Part shown: positions 18,034 through 26,759 of the stretch, piece by piece
Numbering within the stretch: position 1 is the first letter of the stretch
How the letters are laid out: every line of letters starts with the position of its first letter
Source: CAZUGA01 sp964619885
GTDB lineage: Bacteria; Pseudomonadota; Gammaproteobacteria; Methylococcales; UBA1147
Assembly: GCA_964619885.1 (NCBI GenBank)
Contig: CAZUGA010000024.1
Span: 1 to 64,000, forward strand
Length of the DNA stretch: 64,000 bases
Direction of reading: 5' to 3'
Made by a program: the position numbers and the translations under genes
The notes under the pieces: generated by a model
What the model was told of the DNA's origin: nothing
The model's input: only the letters and a program-made list of their open reading frames with translations
Database searches by the model: none

Positions 18034-18405
18034 ATGAATAGCCGATTCATTTTTCTCTTGTTACTCTGCGTTGTAAGTGTATTAGGATGCGCTCGCAGTG
18101 TTCCGCATTCCCGGACGGTAGAGGAAATCCGAATCATGTTGAAGCCTGGCGACTACGAACGATTTGACTACGTCCAAGGAGAAGATTGTGTCGCGCGCTA
18201 CTTGGCATTTTTTCGGCTTTCATCCCCTAGCGTTGTGTTAGCGGCTCGAAATGCAATGCAGGATGCGGACGGCGCGAATTTTCTTACAAATAGGCACGTA
18301 TCAATGGACGAGCGCTTCATTATCCCTCTTTTGTATCATAAAGTTTGTGTGGTTGTGGAAGGTCGAGCGATCCGACTTCATACCGCGGAGGAGAATCGAC
18401 AATGA
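18034..18405 (+). CDS. hypothetical lipoprotein
   Basis: 123 residues with a lipoprotein signal (MNSRFIFLLLLCVVSVLGC, lipobox VLGC). The mature part contains two further cysteines (GEDC and HKVC) that could pair. No family is recognised. The stop codon overlaps the ATG of the next lipoprotein gene (ATGA), so the two are translationally coupled and probably work together. Confidence 0.6.
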   Translation: MNSRFIFLLLLCVVSVLGCARSVPHSRTVEEIRIMLKPGDYERFDYVQGEDCVARYLAFFRLSSPSVVLAARNAMQDADGANFLTNRHVSMDERFIIPLLYHKVCVVVEGRAIRLHTAEENRQ

Positions 18406-18806
18406 GATTTCGCTACTCGCGGACGCTGCTCGTTTTGTTGCTCTTTACGGCTGGATGTGCCTATCAAGTTCCAGTCACCCAGAGTCAGGACGCGGTGGAG
18501 CTTGACGTGACTCCGCGTGAAATGATTCTTAAGGGCGGGACGATGGCCAGCACCCGACGGTTCCATCTCTTATTCATCGGTTTTGGAGAGAGAAATTCGT
18601 TTCTTCGGGCCGAGAGCGAGGCGATCAAAGCTGTAGATGCCGAACTACTCGTAAACCGAATCCGATTGAAATATTTCGAGGGTTTGTTGATCCCAAGCTT
18701 GTGGCTACAGACACTGGGTTTCAATGGAGCCAACGACATCCCGATTATTGGATGGGAAATTTACACGGTTGCAGGTGTCGGGGTCCAACTTATTCCTCAA
18801 GACTAA
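18402..18806 (+). CDS. hypothetical lipoprotein, coupled to the preceding one
   Basis: 134 residues. The ATG at 18402 is chosen because it overlaps the previous stop as ATGA and because it gives a clean signal MRFRYSRTLLVLLLFTAGC (lipobox TAGC); a longer upstream frame would bury the signal. The mature protein has a glycine and aromatic beta-like region (TRRFHLLFIGFGERN) and ends with hydrophobic strands (GWEIYTVAGVGVQL). It resembles small outer-membrane lipoproteins in general, but no named family can be given. Confidence 0.62.
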   Translation: MRFRYSRTLLVLLLFTAGCAYQVPVTQSQDAVELDVTPREMILKGGTMASTRRFHLLFIGFGERNSFLRAESEAIKAVDAELLVNRIRLKYFEGLLIPSLWLQTLGFNGANDIPIIGWEIYTVAGVGVQLIPQD

Positions 18807-18889
18807 CCGGTGTGAATATCTGAATTTTCATCAAAGACGTCTACACAGCTGAATTTTTGAAAATCCAGATGGTATTCGCTCAAAACTCG

Positions 18890-19285
18890 CTAATTGTGAT
18901 GGTTAAGGTTTGCTTTGGGTGGATCCAAGCTTAGGCTTGAAACGGGTCCTGGATTCCCATCAATCACCACAGTTTGTGGATACACACCTAAAAAAATCAT
19001 CGCGGTAAGAAAGGTAATTATCCCGTCCGAAATAGTATCTACAGTTTGGACTCGAACCTCGACCAAATTTTCTTGCGCGATGATTTCCTCGGGTTGAATG
19101 GTTTTGATCGGCAAAATACCGCCAAACAAGTACCAGTTTCGGTATTCCGTATGGTAAGTTGCCGGTTCTTCAACCGACAGCAATGTAACATTGCGATTGA
19201 GTGGTGCCACCAAATCCGTGTTGAAACAACCGGATAGCGTTAAGCAGAGCAGCGCATAAAATCCGACAATATGTATGCGTTTCAC
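18890..19285 (-). CDS. Bor-like lipoprotein, second of a tandem pair
   Basis: 131 residues from GTG at 19285. This start is chosen because it overlaps the upstream stop (TAGTG) and follows a GGAGGGG ribosome site; the frame further upstream is only shadow. Signal MKRIHIVGFYALLCLTLSGC, lipobox LSGC. The mature part has W-Y-L-F-G-G, then VEVRVQTVDTISDGIITFLT and PQTVVIDGN, an arrangement reminiscent of phage lambda Bor/Iss surface lipoproteins. It also aligns by eye with the product of the gene directly upstream, suggesting duplication. The role of Bor-type proteins is serum or stress resistance in enterobacteria; here it is unknown. Confidence 0.55.
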   Translation of the reverse strand: MKRIHIVGFYALLCLTLSGCFNTDLVAPLNRNVTLLSVEEPATYHTEYRNWYLFGGILPIKTIQPEEIIAQENLVEVRVQTVDTISDGIITFLTAMIFLGVYPQTVVIDGNPGPVSSLSLDPPKANLNHHN

Positions 19286-19617
19286 TACCGATTCCCCTCC
19301 ACAATCAAAGTACGTCTTGGAAAACCGATCATTCCCGGAAAAATATTGCATAGACCGTCCATGAAGGTATTGGTCATATAAAGGCGAACTTCCTTGAGAT
19401 TATTTTCTTTGATGATGCCCGCAGTATGCGGATCATCCCAAGGTTCCGCACCCCACCATTTAAACCAAACCTTTTTTTCGATGCGAACCTCGGTCGCAGC
19501 ATCGCGCGGTAATACTTTAATCGAGCCGTCTTTTGGGGCATCGAGATACATAGAACCGCACCCCTGAACCAAGATGCCTGTCACAAGGATGGTCAGAATA
19601 GTCAAATATCGTGTCAT
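19285..19617 (-). CDS. Bor-like lipoprotein, first of a tandem pair
   Basis: 110 residues, signal MTRYLTILTILVTGILVQGC with lipobox VQGC. The C-terminal half (KKVWFKWWGAEPW, then NLKEVRLYMTNTFMDGL and PRRTLIVEGN) lines up with the second gene of the pair: tryptophan cluster, then EVR, then a DG in a hydrophobic helix, then the closing V-x-G-N. This points to ancient tandem duplication. The one-base overlap with the next gene (TAGTG) implies coupled translation. Family assignment to Bor is by resemblance only. Confidence 0.55.
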   Translation of the reverse strand: MTRYLTILTILVTGILVQGCGSMYLDAPKDGSIKVLPRDAATEVRIEKKVWFKWWGAEPWDDPHTAGIIKENNLKEVRLYMTNTFMDGLCNIFPGMIGFPRRTLIVEGNR

Positions 19618-19949
19618 GGGGTACTCCTTGACGTTGTAATTTTTATAATGACTAGTTTCGATGGTGAATGATTTAACGTGTTTTAGTAATTATATCGGAT
19701 TAGCGGAATGGTAGGTATAGCAAATTCCGTGCATTCATGTTCGCTGCGGCGCAGCTGTATTCACATCAAATTATTTAAAAAGAGAAAAACAAGTCTATTC
19801 GATATTATTGTGGTAAATCGTGGATCTTCCAGTTGGGCAGGCTAGTCGAAAGGGTTACGTTTAGGAAGGGGATTCGGTCCGGCGTTGCCGGTTTTGATCC
19901 AACGCGGCGGTTGCGTTAGACCGCTGTGCAAATAATTCTATCGCTAATC
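19618..19949. other. intergenic region
   Basis: Upstream DNA of the tandem lipoprotein pair. A compact hairpin CCGGC-GTT-GCCGG followed by TTTT lies at 19879-19895 (+ strand sense) and looks like a short intrinsic terminator, though no + strand gene ends just before it. A weaker AACGC/GCGTT stem follows at 19901-19917. No gene is seen. Confidence 0.4.
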
Positions 19950-20222
19950 TCAACGATTATGTTTTAGTGCAAACCATAGGTAGTACATCATGGCCATACG
20001 CTTATCTTTTAACTGGCTTTTGGGCGATGGTTTCAGCAATTTAGCACGATGGCTATGCTTAGGTTTGGATTTGAGTAGTGAAACTGCAGCTACTGTTTTT
20101 TGTGAATTGATCGTGGTTGCTGCCATCACGTTTTTTGCACTCGCGCAGGGGTAAAAAAGTGCAATGGCGAGTAAGGTGGCCAGCGATCTTTGGCGCGATA
20201 CCCTTGGCCAGGTGAGTTTCAT
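19950..20222 (-). CDS. hypothetical exported small protein
   Basis: 90 residues with a probable signal peptide (SLATLLAIALFYPCASA) followed by a Thr/Ser/Ala stretch and a very basic tail (KPKHSHRAKLLKPSPKSQLKDKR). No family is recognised and no convincing ribosome site is seen. It could be a real secreted basic peptide or a chance frame. Confidence 0.35.
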   Translation of the reverse strand: MKLTWPRVSRQRSLATLLAIALFYPCASAKNVMAATTINSQKTVAAVSLLKSKPKHSHRAKLLKPSPKSQLKDKRMAMMYYLWFALKHNR

Positions 20223-20438
20223 TTGAAATGGTATAAATGATCAAGAACGTAGTGAGTATTTTTAGTCTAGTAGTTTAAAAGGATATAACAAGTGATTCGA
20301 TTCAGAACCTTCCAGCGTAAATTTAAGCGACAGGATAGCGGGTACCATTTCCTGGTTTGGTCGATAACGATACGAGCCACTAACACACGCTGTGCGTCCG
20401 TACTGTAGGAATATCGGAGGGGTAAATTTGGGGCTTAG

Positions 20439-21164
20439 CTATCGAACTATTTCGATGTGATAACCGGTGGGATTCCAGCGTAAAGCGTTTCCGTATTTTT
20501 GCCATTGATCCAGTACAATGCGTTGTGCTTTTGAACCGTTCAGTTGGAGTTCGTGTAGCGCAGGTCTATGAGTATGCCCGTGGATCAATCGGGTAACGTT
20601 GAAATTTTGCATGGTGTGCTCAACTGTTTGTTGGTTGACATCCATAATTTCTTGGCTTTTTTTTCGTTTATGAAAGTAACTTCGAAATCTATACCAACGA
20701 GCGTACGCAAGTCGTAATAACAGGGGTTTGGCAAGCACTTCGCTTCGCCAATTAAGGTTGCGGGTTTTGGTTCGAAATTCCTGGTACGGAATGTCATCCG
20801 TACACAATAAATCACCATGCGTCAAAAGCGTAGGGGTACCGTATAAATTGATTACCGCATAATCTCCGAGTAGTTTAACCCCGGTTTCATCGGCAAATTT
20901 CTCTCCGATCAAAAAATCTCGGTTGCCGTGCTGGAAATAAATTGTTGTGCCAGAATCGCTAAGCGTTCGTAGCCCTAATTTAACGGCATTGCTAGGTGGC
21001 GATGGGTCGTCATCGCCAACCCAGGCATCAAATAAGTCGCCTAAAATATATAGTTTTTCCGCCCCGATAGCCTGGGTTTTCAAAAATCTCAGGAATTGCC
21101 GCGTTGTATTGAATCGGGAATGCCTAAGATGTAAGTCTGAAATGAACCAGGTTTCGTTTCTCAA
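20439..21164 (-). CDS. lpxH: UDP-2,3-diacylglucosamine pyrophosphohydrolase LpxH
   Basis: 241 residues, close to the E. coli enzyme (240). It cleaves UDP-2,3-diacylglucosamine to lipid X and UMP at the inner face of the cytoplasmic membrane, the fourth step of lipid A synthesis. Calcineurin-type metal ligands are visible in order: ISDLHLRH (Asp10, His12), GDLFDAWVGDDD, GNRDF, LTHGD and the final HGHTHRP. The gene sits 12 bases after a cyclophilin gene in the same orientation, an arrangement common in gammaproteobacteria, where cysS is also near; here cysS is 3 kb away on the other strand. Presence of this gene marks the organism as having lipid A. Confidence 0.95.
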   Translation of the reverse strand: MRNETWFISDLHLRHSRFNTTRQFLRFLKTQAIGAEKLYILGDLFDAWVGDDDPSPPSNAVKLGLRTLSDSGTTIYFQHGNRDFLIGEKFADETGVKLLGDYAVINLYGTPTLLTHGDLLCTDDIPYQEFRTKTRNLNWRSEVLAKPLLLRLAYARWYRFRSYFHKRKKSQEIMDVNQQTVEHTMQNFNVTRLIHGHTHRPALHELQLNGSKAQRIVLDQWQKYGNALRWNPTGYHIEIVR

Positions 21165-21176
21165 TGGGGCCGGTTT

Positions 21177-21764
21177 TTATTCAGCAATCAATTCGGCTTT
21201 TTCGATTATGATATCGGTACTCGGCACGTCTTGATGTGGACCGCGTGATCCCGTGGGAACTTTGGCCATTGCTTCTACGACGTCCATCCCCTCTACGACT
21301 GAACCAAATACGGCGTAGCCCCAACCTTGCGGCGTAGGTGCGGTATGATTCAAAAATGTATTATCTGAATAATTGATAAAAAATTGGGAGGTTGCTGAAT
21401 CGGGAGCAGGCGTCCGCGCCATCGCAACGGTACCGATCGAGTTAAGCAACCCATTATCCGCTTCATTTTTAATCGGTGAGCGAGTTTCTTTCTGGTTAAA
21501 ATCCGTCGTAAAACCTCCACCCTGGGCCATGAAGCCAGGAATTACGCGGTGGAAAATTGTCCCGTCATAAAACCCTGCTTCGACATATTCGATAAAATTT
21601 TTAGTACTTATGGGCGCTTTATCGCTGTTCAACTGAATCACGAAATTACCCTGTGAGGTTTGAATTCTTACTTTAGTCGGAGTGTTAGGCATAGTTTCGT
21701 CGGCAGCCATTGTTAATGTGGATAATATAAAGAGGCTACAGAACAGTAAGAACATTGATCTCAT
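21177..21764 (-). CDS. periplasmic cyclophilin-type peptidyl-prolyl isomerase
   Basis: 195 residues. A signal peptide (MRSMFLLFCSLFILSTLTMAA) precedes the cyclophilin fold: VRIQTSQGNFVIQLNSDKAPISTKNF, then YDGTIFHRVIPGFMAQGGGF (catalytic Arg in FHRV), SQFFINYSDN and VFGSVVEGMDVVEAMA. It catalyses cis-trans isomerisation of prolyl bonds, probably in the periplasm, helping envelope proteins fold, like E. coli PpiA. It is co-oriented with lpxH 12 bases downstream and likely shares its transcript. Confidence 0.92.
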   Translation of the reverse strand: MRSMFLLFCSLFILSTLTMAADETMPNTPTKVRIQTSQGNFVIQLNSDKAPISTKNFIEYVEAGFYDGTIFHRVIPGFMAQGGGFTTDFNQKETRSPIKNEADNGLLNSIGTVAMARTPAPDSATSQFFINYSDNTFLNHTAPTPQGWGYAVFGSVVEGMDVVEAMAKVPTGSRGPHQDVPSTDIIIEKAELIAE

Positions 21765-22019
21765 TGCATTTCCCTCTTGCGTTTAAAAGTCGCGATTTTA
21801 CGTGTTCTTTGCAATATTTGGTAGCGCTTTTGTTAGATTTTTTTGTGTCTGGGATTTCAATAACCATTCGCGTGGGAGCAATACTCCGCAGATGTTTCGA
21901 ATTACTATTACATTTTGGAGCCTCAAAAATGTTAACTCTGTCACAAGCCTAATTTAGCATCATTTGTCGAGATGAAATTTATTATCTATGGTTAGTTAAA
22001 GTCTAACGGGGCAAAGCGG

Positions 22020-22871
22020 ATGAACGAGGAATTGCAGCAGCAGCTAGAAACGATGGTGGGGAAAATGCCCGCGTTTCCAACCAGCGTTCAACGAATTATC
22101 GAGTTGACTGCAGATATGCAGTGTTCACCCAAAGAGCTGGTCGATGTTATAGAGCACGATCCGGTGATGACCATGAAAATCCTCAAACTGCTAAATTCCG
22201 CATATTACAGCCTGCCGCGAAAAATTACCTCAATTAAACGTTCTGTGGTTTATATCGGGATCAATACCATCAAAAACATGGCGCTCAGTATAGCCGCCAT
22301 TGGTATGTTGCCGACCAAAAACACTGGAGGGTTGGATACCTCGGAATTTCTCCAACATTCTCTGGCTACCGCGGCTGTCGCAAAAAAACTGAATAGTCGA
22401 TTCAATCACGTGCAGTTCGAAGGGTCCGATTGCTTTGTCGCTGGGTTGCTCCACGATATAGGTAAGGTCGTATACGCTCAGTATGACCCCACCAGATATA
22501 CCGAAATTCTCAATATAGCCCAGGAAAAGGGTCTCTCTATTTTGACTGCCGAACAGGCCGTAATTGGAGCAGATCATACCGTCATAGGATCGATGCTTGG
22601 AAACAAGTGGCAATTTCCCGAAGCATTGGTTGCTTGTATTGGTGGGCATCATGACACTGACACACTTGGCAACGAAATGCGTGATTGTGTAATAGCGGCA
22701 AATTATGTTTCTAAATTTGTCAGCGGTGAAGGTAAAGAAAACGAGTTGGAAGGCCGGGCCGATTTTCCTGCTCCGATTCGGGAACGTTTTGGTATGAATT
22801 TACCAGATTTGGTTGAATCCCTAGGGGATCTGTCTTCGGAGGTTCGAGAAGCCACGATGTATGCAGCGTAG
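22020..22871 (+). CDS. HDOD domain signalling protein
   Basis: 283 residues, almost entirely HDOD: an N-terminal helix, MPAFPTSVQRIIELTAD, then VIEHDPVMTMKILKLLNSAYY and INTIKNMALSIAAIGML. A later FVAGLLHDIGKVVYAQY retains the HD dipeptide, and GGHH follows. The retained HD could mean residual metal binding, but these proteins generally act as scaffolds in signalling, cell-cycle or motility control. An MBL-fold gene follows after 20 bases and is probably in the same operon. Confidence 0.85.
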   Translation: MNEELQQQLETMVGKMPAFPTSVQRIIELTADMQCSPKELVDVIEHDPVMTMKILKLLNSAYYSLPRKITSIKRSVVYIGINTIKNMALSIAAIGMLPTKNTGGLDTSEFLQHSLATAAVAKKLNSRFNHVQFEGSDCFVAGLLHDIGKVVYAQYDPTRYTEILNIAQEKGLSILTAEQAVIGADHTVIGSMLGNKWQFPEALVACIGGHHDTDTLGNEMRDCVIAANYVSKFVSGEGKENELEGRADFPAPIRERFGMNLPDLVESLGDLSSEVREATMYAA

Positions 22872-22891
22872 ACGAAATCAAGGGAGGCTCT

Positions 22892-23779
22892 TTGAAAATT
22901 AGATTTTGGGGGGTAAGGGGTTCGATTCCAACACCGGGACCGAATACGATTAAATATGGCGGTAATACGACATGCATAGAGATTCGTACCGACCAGAATC
23001 AATTAATCATCCTCGACGGTGGCAGTGGCATCTATATGCTTGCGCAGCATTTAGCCAAACAAATGCCAGTTGAAGCTCATATTTTTATAACCCATACCCA
23101 CTGGGATCATATCCACGGTCTACCATTTTTCACGCCGTTATTTATCCCGGAAAATAATATAACTCTATACGGGGGGTTTGATGTGGTCGCCGGGCGCGGA
23201 ATAGAGCACGCGATGACTACTCAATTTCAATATAGCTATTTCCCGGTGCGCGAAGCCGAACTTAAAGCCAAATTAAAGTACGAAACTATAAGGGCGGAGG
23301 AATCGATAAAGGTTGGTGATGCGATAATTACGCCTACATTGATGAATCATCCGGTTTTGAATTTTGGATATCGAATTGAATCCAACAGCAAATCCATATT
23401 TTTCACCGGGGATCATGAACCTCGATTCAACATATTAGAACCGGAGGACGAAACCTATGATGAATATCAGCGGATGTTAGAGGAACAAGATCACATGCTG
23501 ATTTCGTTCGTGCAAGGCGTCGATATGCTAATTGCCGATTCCTCGTACACGGAGGAAGAATACCTAACCAAGAAAGGTTGGGGGCACGGAACATTCAATT
23601 CCAGTATTGAATTGGCAAAAAAGGCAAAAGCCAAGCAACTTTACTTTACCCACCATGAACCTACGCGTACCGATGCCGAGTTGGAGAGCGTGTTAGATGG
23701 GATTAAACTTCAGAATCCTCCATCGGAAGATAGCGTGGAGTACCATTTAGCCATGGAAGGAATAGAAATAGAAATCTGA
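22892..23779 (+). CDS. metallo-beta-lactamase-fold hydrolase
   Basis: 295 residues from TTG at 22892. This unusual start is fixed by the strong GGGAGG site a few bases before it and by MKIRFWGVRGSIPTPG, the usual opening of the family. The metal motif THTHWDHIHG (His68, His70, Asp72, His73) and a later FFTGDHEPR support a dinuclear site. Relatives with the FWGVRGSIPTPG opening include PhnP-like and RNase Z-like enzymes and cyclic-nucleotide phosphodiesterases; the C-terminal part does not decide between these. Its position 20 bases behind the HDOD gene suggests a shared signalling task. Confidence 0.82.
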   Translation: MKIRFWGVRGSIPTPGPNTIKYGGNTTCIEIRTDQNQLIILDGGSGIYMLAQHLAKQMPVEAHIFITHTHWDHIHGLPFFTPLFIPENNITLYGGFDVVAGRGIEHAMTTQFQYSYFPVREAELKAKLKYETIRAEESIKVGDAIITPTLMNHPVLNFGYRIESNSKSIFFTGDHEPRFNILEPEDETYDEYQRMLEEQDHMLISFVQGVDMLIADSSYTEEEYLTKKGWGHGTFNSSIELAKKAKAKQLYFTHHEPTRTDAELESVLDGIKLQNPPSEDSVEYHLAMEGIEIEI

Positions 23780-24098
23780 CTGGCGGGATTCTAAGTACCT
23801 AAACCATCGGTTTAACGTTTAACCGAGGCGTGTTGTCCTAACCGAAACATCCGATCCGCCCGGTTTGAGCACAGATTTGTCAGCAAGCCGGTACCCAATC
23901 AACAGTTCAGTACCCTAGGAATGTTCTATGGTTGCCTATTCAGCAATCGTTGGGAAATTACGCTAACCACCGGGTCATAGTGCAACGATTCCGAAGATCC
24001 CTTTGTTATTTGGATGGTTTCCGTTACTATGCGCGCGACAGAATTTCTCAATAAATATACACTATTATCCTAGGAACCTATCCCCAAATACCCCCAGT
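23780..24098. other. intergenic region upstream of cysS
   Basis: It holds a near-palindrome, TCGGTTTAACGTTTAACCGA (23807-23826, 6-base arms plus an inner AACGTT). This could form a hairpin at the 3' end of the MBL mRNA, but no U-run follows. A possible cysS promoter is listed separately. An open frame that extends cysS upstream to 24003 is rejected as a start because it would run over that promoter. Confidence 0.45.
24003..24030 (+). promoter_or_regulatory. possible cysS promoter
   Basis: TTGTTA (24003-24008) and TACTAT (24025-24030) are spaced by 16 bases and followed by a GC-rich GCGCGCG discriminator, as in growth-rate-controlled promoters. It lies about 70 bases before the cysS ATG. Confidence 0.4.
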
Positions 24099-25493
24099 AT
24101 GTTGAAGATCTACAATACACTTACGCGTCAGAAACAAGAGTTCAAGCCGTTAGAAACCGGTAAAGTCAATATGTATGTGTGCGGGATGACAGTCTACGAT
24201 TTTTGTCATGTCGGCCATGCACGCGTAATGGTCGTATTTGACGTTATAGCACGTTATCTGCGTACACTTAACTATCAGGTCACCTATGTCCGCAATATTA
24301 CCGACATAGATGACAAAATAATCGCTCGCGCGAATGAAACAGGCGAGCCGTACGAACAATTGACCGCTCGATATATCGACAAGATGCATGAAGATGAAGC
24401 GGCGCTCAACGTATTGCCGCCCGATATTGAACCGCGCGCAACTGAGTCGATGGTCGATATTATTCGTATGATCGAACGTCTGATCGAAAAGGATTATGCC
24501 TACGTTGGGAAAAACGGTGACGTATTTTACGCTGTTGCAAAATTTGACGAATACGGTCAACTGTCGGGCAAGAATATCGATGAACTAAAGGCCGGTGAGC
24601 GTGTAAATGTCAACGACGCAAAAACGGATCCACTGGATTTTGTACTTTGGAAAATGGCCAAACCCGGGGAACCTGCTTGGGACTCGCCGTGGGGTTCCGG
24701 CAGACCGGGGTGGCATATAGAATGTTCAGCCATGTCCACACGCTGTTTGGGAGAGCAATTCGATATTCATGGGGGCGGCATGGATTTACAATTCCCTCAT
24801 CACGAAAATGAAATTGCTCAATCGCAAGGTGCGTCCGGTAAAAATTTTGTCAATTTATGGATTCACAATGGATTTGTTCGCATCAACGAAGAAAAGATGT
24901 CCAAGTCCTTGGGTAACTTTTTTACGGTTCGTGAGGTATTGAAAAATTATCGTGCCGAAGTGGTTCGCTTTTTTATAGTGAATAGCCACTATAGAAGTCC
25001 CCTAAATTATTCGGATGAGCATTTAGATGAGGCAAATGCGGCACTGACTCGGTTGTATACAGCGTTGCGAGATTTAAACACAGATGATACTGGGAAAGGC
25101 GTTGCCTCTGATTACAAAGATCGATTTGATTCTGCGATGCAAGACGATTTCAATACGCCCATTGCGCTATCGGTGTTATTTGATTTAGCCCGGGAAATTA
25201 ACCGACAAAAGTCAATGGATCTGACATTAGCGGGTAATTTGGCAAGTAGTTTGAAAGCCTTGGGTGGACTTTTGGGTATTTTACAAGAAGATCCCGATGC
25301 TTTTTTAAAGTCAGCCGGTGCGGCTCAAACCGATGGACTTAGTGATCGGGCTATTGAGGCTTTGATTGCCAAGAGAATAGAGGCGAAGCAAAATAAGGAT
25401 TGGTCCGCTGCCGATCGAATCCGCGATGAATTAAAAGACCAAAATATAATATTAGAGGATGTTGCGGGGCAAACGAAGTGGCGACACGCATGA
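24099..25493 (+). CDS. cysS: cysteinyl-tRNA synthetase
   Basis: 464 residues from ATG at 24099 (E. coli enzyme 461). It attaches cysteine to tRNA-Cys. The class I signatures are present: HVGH at 37-40 (HIGH motif), Cys28 of the zinc site in MYVCGMTVYD, GWHIECSAM and GGGMDLQFPHHENEIAQS for the remaining zinc ligands, and KMSKSLGNF near residue 267. The C-terminal DALR-like helical domain follows, and the end resembles the family's anticodon-binding tail. The start is chosen by homology: MLKIYNTLTRQKQEFKP is the usual opening and the upstream extension is not. Confidence 0.97.
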   Translation: MLKIYNTLTRQKQEFKPLETGKVNMYVCGMTVYDFCHVGHARVMVVFDVIARYLRTLNYQVTYVRNITDIDDKIIARANETGEPYEQLTARYIDKMHEDEAALNVLPPDIEPRATESMVDIIRMIERLIEKDYAYVGKNGDVFYAVAKFDEYGQLSGKNIDELKAGERVNVNDAKTDPLDFVLWKMAKPGEPAWDSPWGSGRPGWHIECSAMSTRCLGEQFDIHGGGMDLQFPHHENEIAQSQGASGKNFVNLWIHNGFVRINEEKMSKSLGNFFTVREVLKNYRAEVVRFFIVNSHYRSPLNYSDEHLDEANAALTRLYTALRDLNTDDTGKGVASDYKDRFDSAMQDDFNTPIALSVLFDLAREINRQKSMDLTLAGNLASSLKALGGLLGILQEDPDAFLKSAGAAQTDGLSDRAIEALIAKRIEAKQNKDWSAADRIRDELKDQNIILEDVAGQTKWRHA

Positions 25494-25633
25494 GCTTGTT
25501 TGGCTACACGGATTTAGGTTTGACGGGTTACTCCGAAACTATCTCGAAACGGTTATATAGATCCTAGAGCAACCCACCAAATAATATTACCGATTAACGA
25601 TTAATCAATTGATTTTTTGCCGTCCAATAATTG

Positions 25634-26491
25634 TTAGGCCATTTCTTTAGCTGTTTTATATATTTCCTCGGCGTCTAGGATTAGGTCATTGCTGTCGAAC
25701 AGTCTTGCTATACATGCACGGTGCAACGCGAGCTTTAGGGTCCCGAAGCCAATCGCGCCCCACATAATTTTACCGTTACGATCAGCGCCTCGATCGAACA
25801 TTTCAGTGCCTTCGATTCCCAACGGGGGCGTCGCATTTGCGTCGGCCATCATTTCTATATTGGAGTTATCGGCCCAGTGGTGAGTATTAAGAAGTTGAAC
25901 GCCAGCCGCGCCAGTTGCAAAGACAATTTGAGCATTTTCTATAGCGAATCCCCGAGCATCGTTACTGTTGGCTTCAACGGGCGTAAGCGTGACGCCAAAA
26001 CGTTCTTTCATCGCATTGCACGCCTCTGCGGCTCGAGATAGGTCGCGTGATGTGAGCGATACGTCGGCGCCTTCATTGGCTAACATTACTCCGGCCCTTT
26101 GTCCGACCGGGCCTGTTCCAGCCAGTACTACCGCGCGCTTTCCCGATAAACTACCACTACTCCCAAGTTTGGCAACCCCGGCAGCTGCAGTGGTATTGCT
26201 ACCGTTACTGTCGAGCATGACCGAAACTCGAAAATCGGCAAAGAACATTTTTTGCACTGCAGTAAAAAGATTTTGGCCGTCGATCAGGTCGCTGCCACCT
26301 ACAAAAATAGCGGTATTTTTCTTTTCTTTTGGCGCCCGGGTAAAAATACAACCTTCGACCAATGCGCCGACATTTTCGGGTGTAAGGCCGCCGTGTCCGA
26401 TTACGTGATCAGCACCGCCGTCATAAGCAACTACGGTATCAAAAACAGCCGGATGCTGGTCTGTATCCAGCTGAAATAAAAGTTTCTTCAT
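25634..26491 (-). CDS. mtdA: methylene-H4F/H4MPT dehydrogenase (MtdA/MtdB type)
   Basis: 285 residues with a good ribosome site (GAGGTCGTAAA). It opens MKKLLFQLDTDQHPAVFDTVVAYDGGADHV, followed by YTR/FTR-like APKEKKNTAIFVGG, CMLDSNGSNTTAAAG-like VMLDSNGSNTTAAAG, and a Rossmann loop AGTGPVGQRAG (GTGPVG at 125-130). It ends LDAEEIYKTAKEMA. These are the hallmarks of the NADP-dependent methylene-tetrahydrofolate/methanopterin dehydrogenases of methylotrophs. The closing EEIYK-AKEMA and the fchA neighbour favour MtdA (C1 transfer on tetrahydrofolate and H4MPT); MtdB cannot be excluded. It is divergent from the fchA-like gene across 268 bases. No serine-cycle or methanol-oxidation genes are in the window, so the source of the C1 units is open. 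Confidence 0.85.
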   Translation of the reverse strand: MKKLLFQLDTDQHPAVFDTVVAYDGGADHVIGHGGLTPENVGALVEGCIFTRAPKEKKNTAIFVGGSDLIDGQNLFTAVQKMFFADFRVSVMLDSNGSNTTAAAGVAKLGSSGSLSGKRAVVLAGTGPVGQRAGVMLANEGADVSLTSRDLSRAAEACNAMKERFGVTLTPVEANSNDARGFAIENAQIVFATGAAGVQLLNTHHWADNSNIEMMADANATPPLGIEGTEMFDRGADRNGKIMWGAIGFGTLKLALHRACIARLFDSNDLILDAEEIYKTAKEMA

Positions 26492-26759
26492 TTTACGACC
26501 TCAACTTTCGTATTATTGTCTGAGTTTAAGGGCGGCGGTCGCCAATAATCACGTTAGGTGTGTTGCAAATTGCGCTAGAAAAGCGATCCTTGTACCCCGA
26601 TTTAGGATTTACGCCGAATATCAAAGGGGAAAAATGATAAGGTATTTTCGCATCTACTGAAATGATTATTTTGGATTTGGGTGCGTATCGCTTTGTAAAG
26701 AACTCGATTATAATCTGCTACAAACTTAACTATAAGAAGTTTACCCAGGGGGATAGCTC

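Noticed and set aside
24003..24098. Extended N terminus for cysS
   Set aside because: The extension is not in the family, and the first recognisable residues (MLKIYNTL) begin at 24099.
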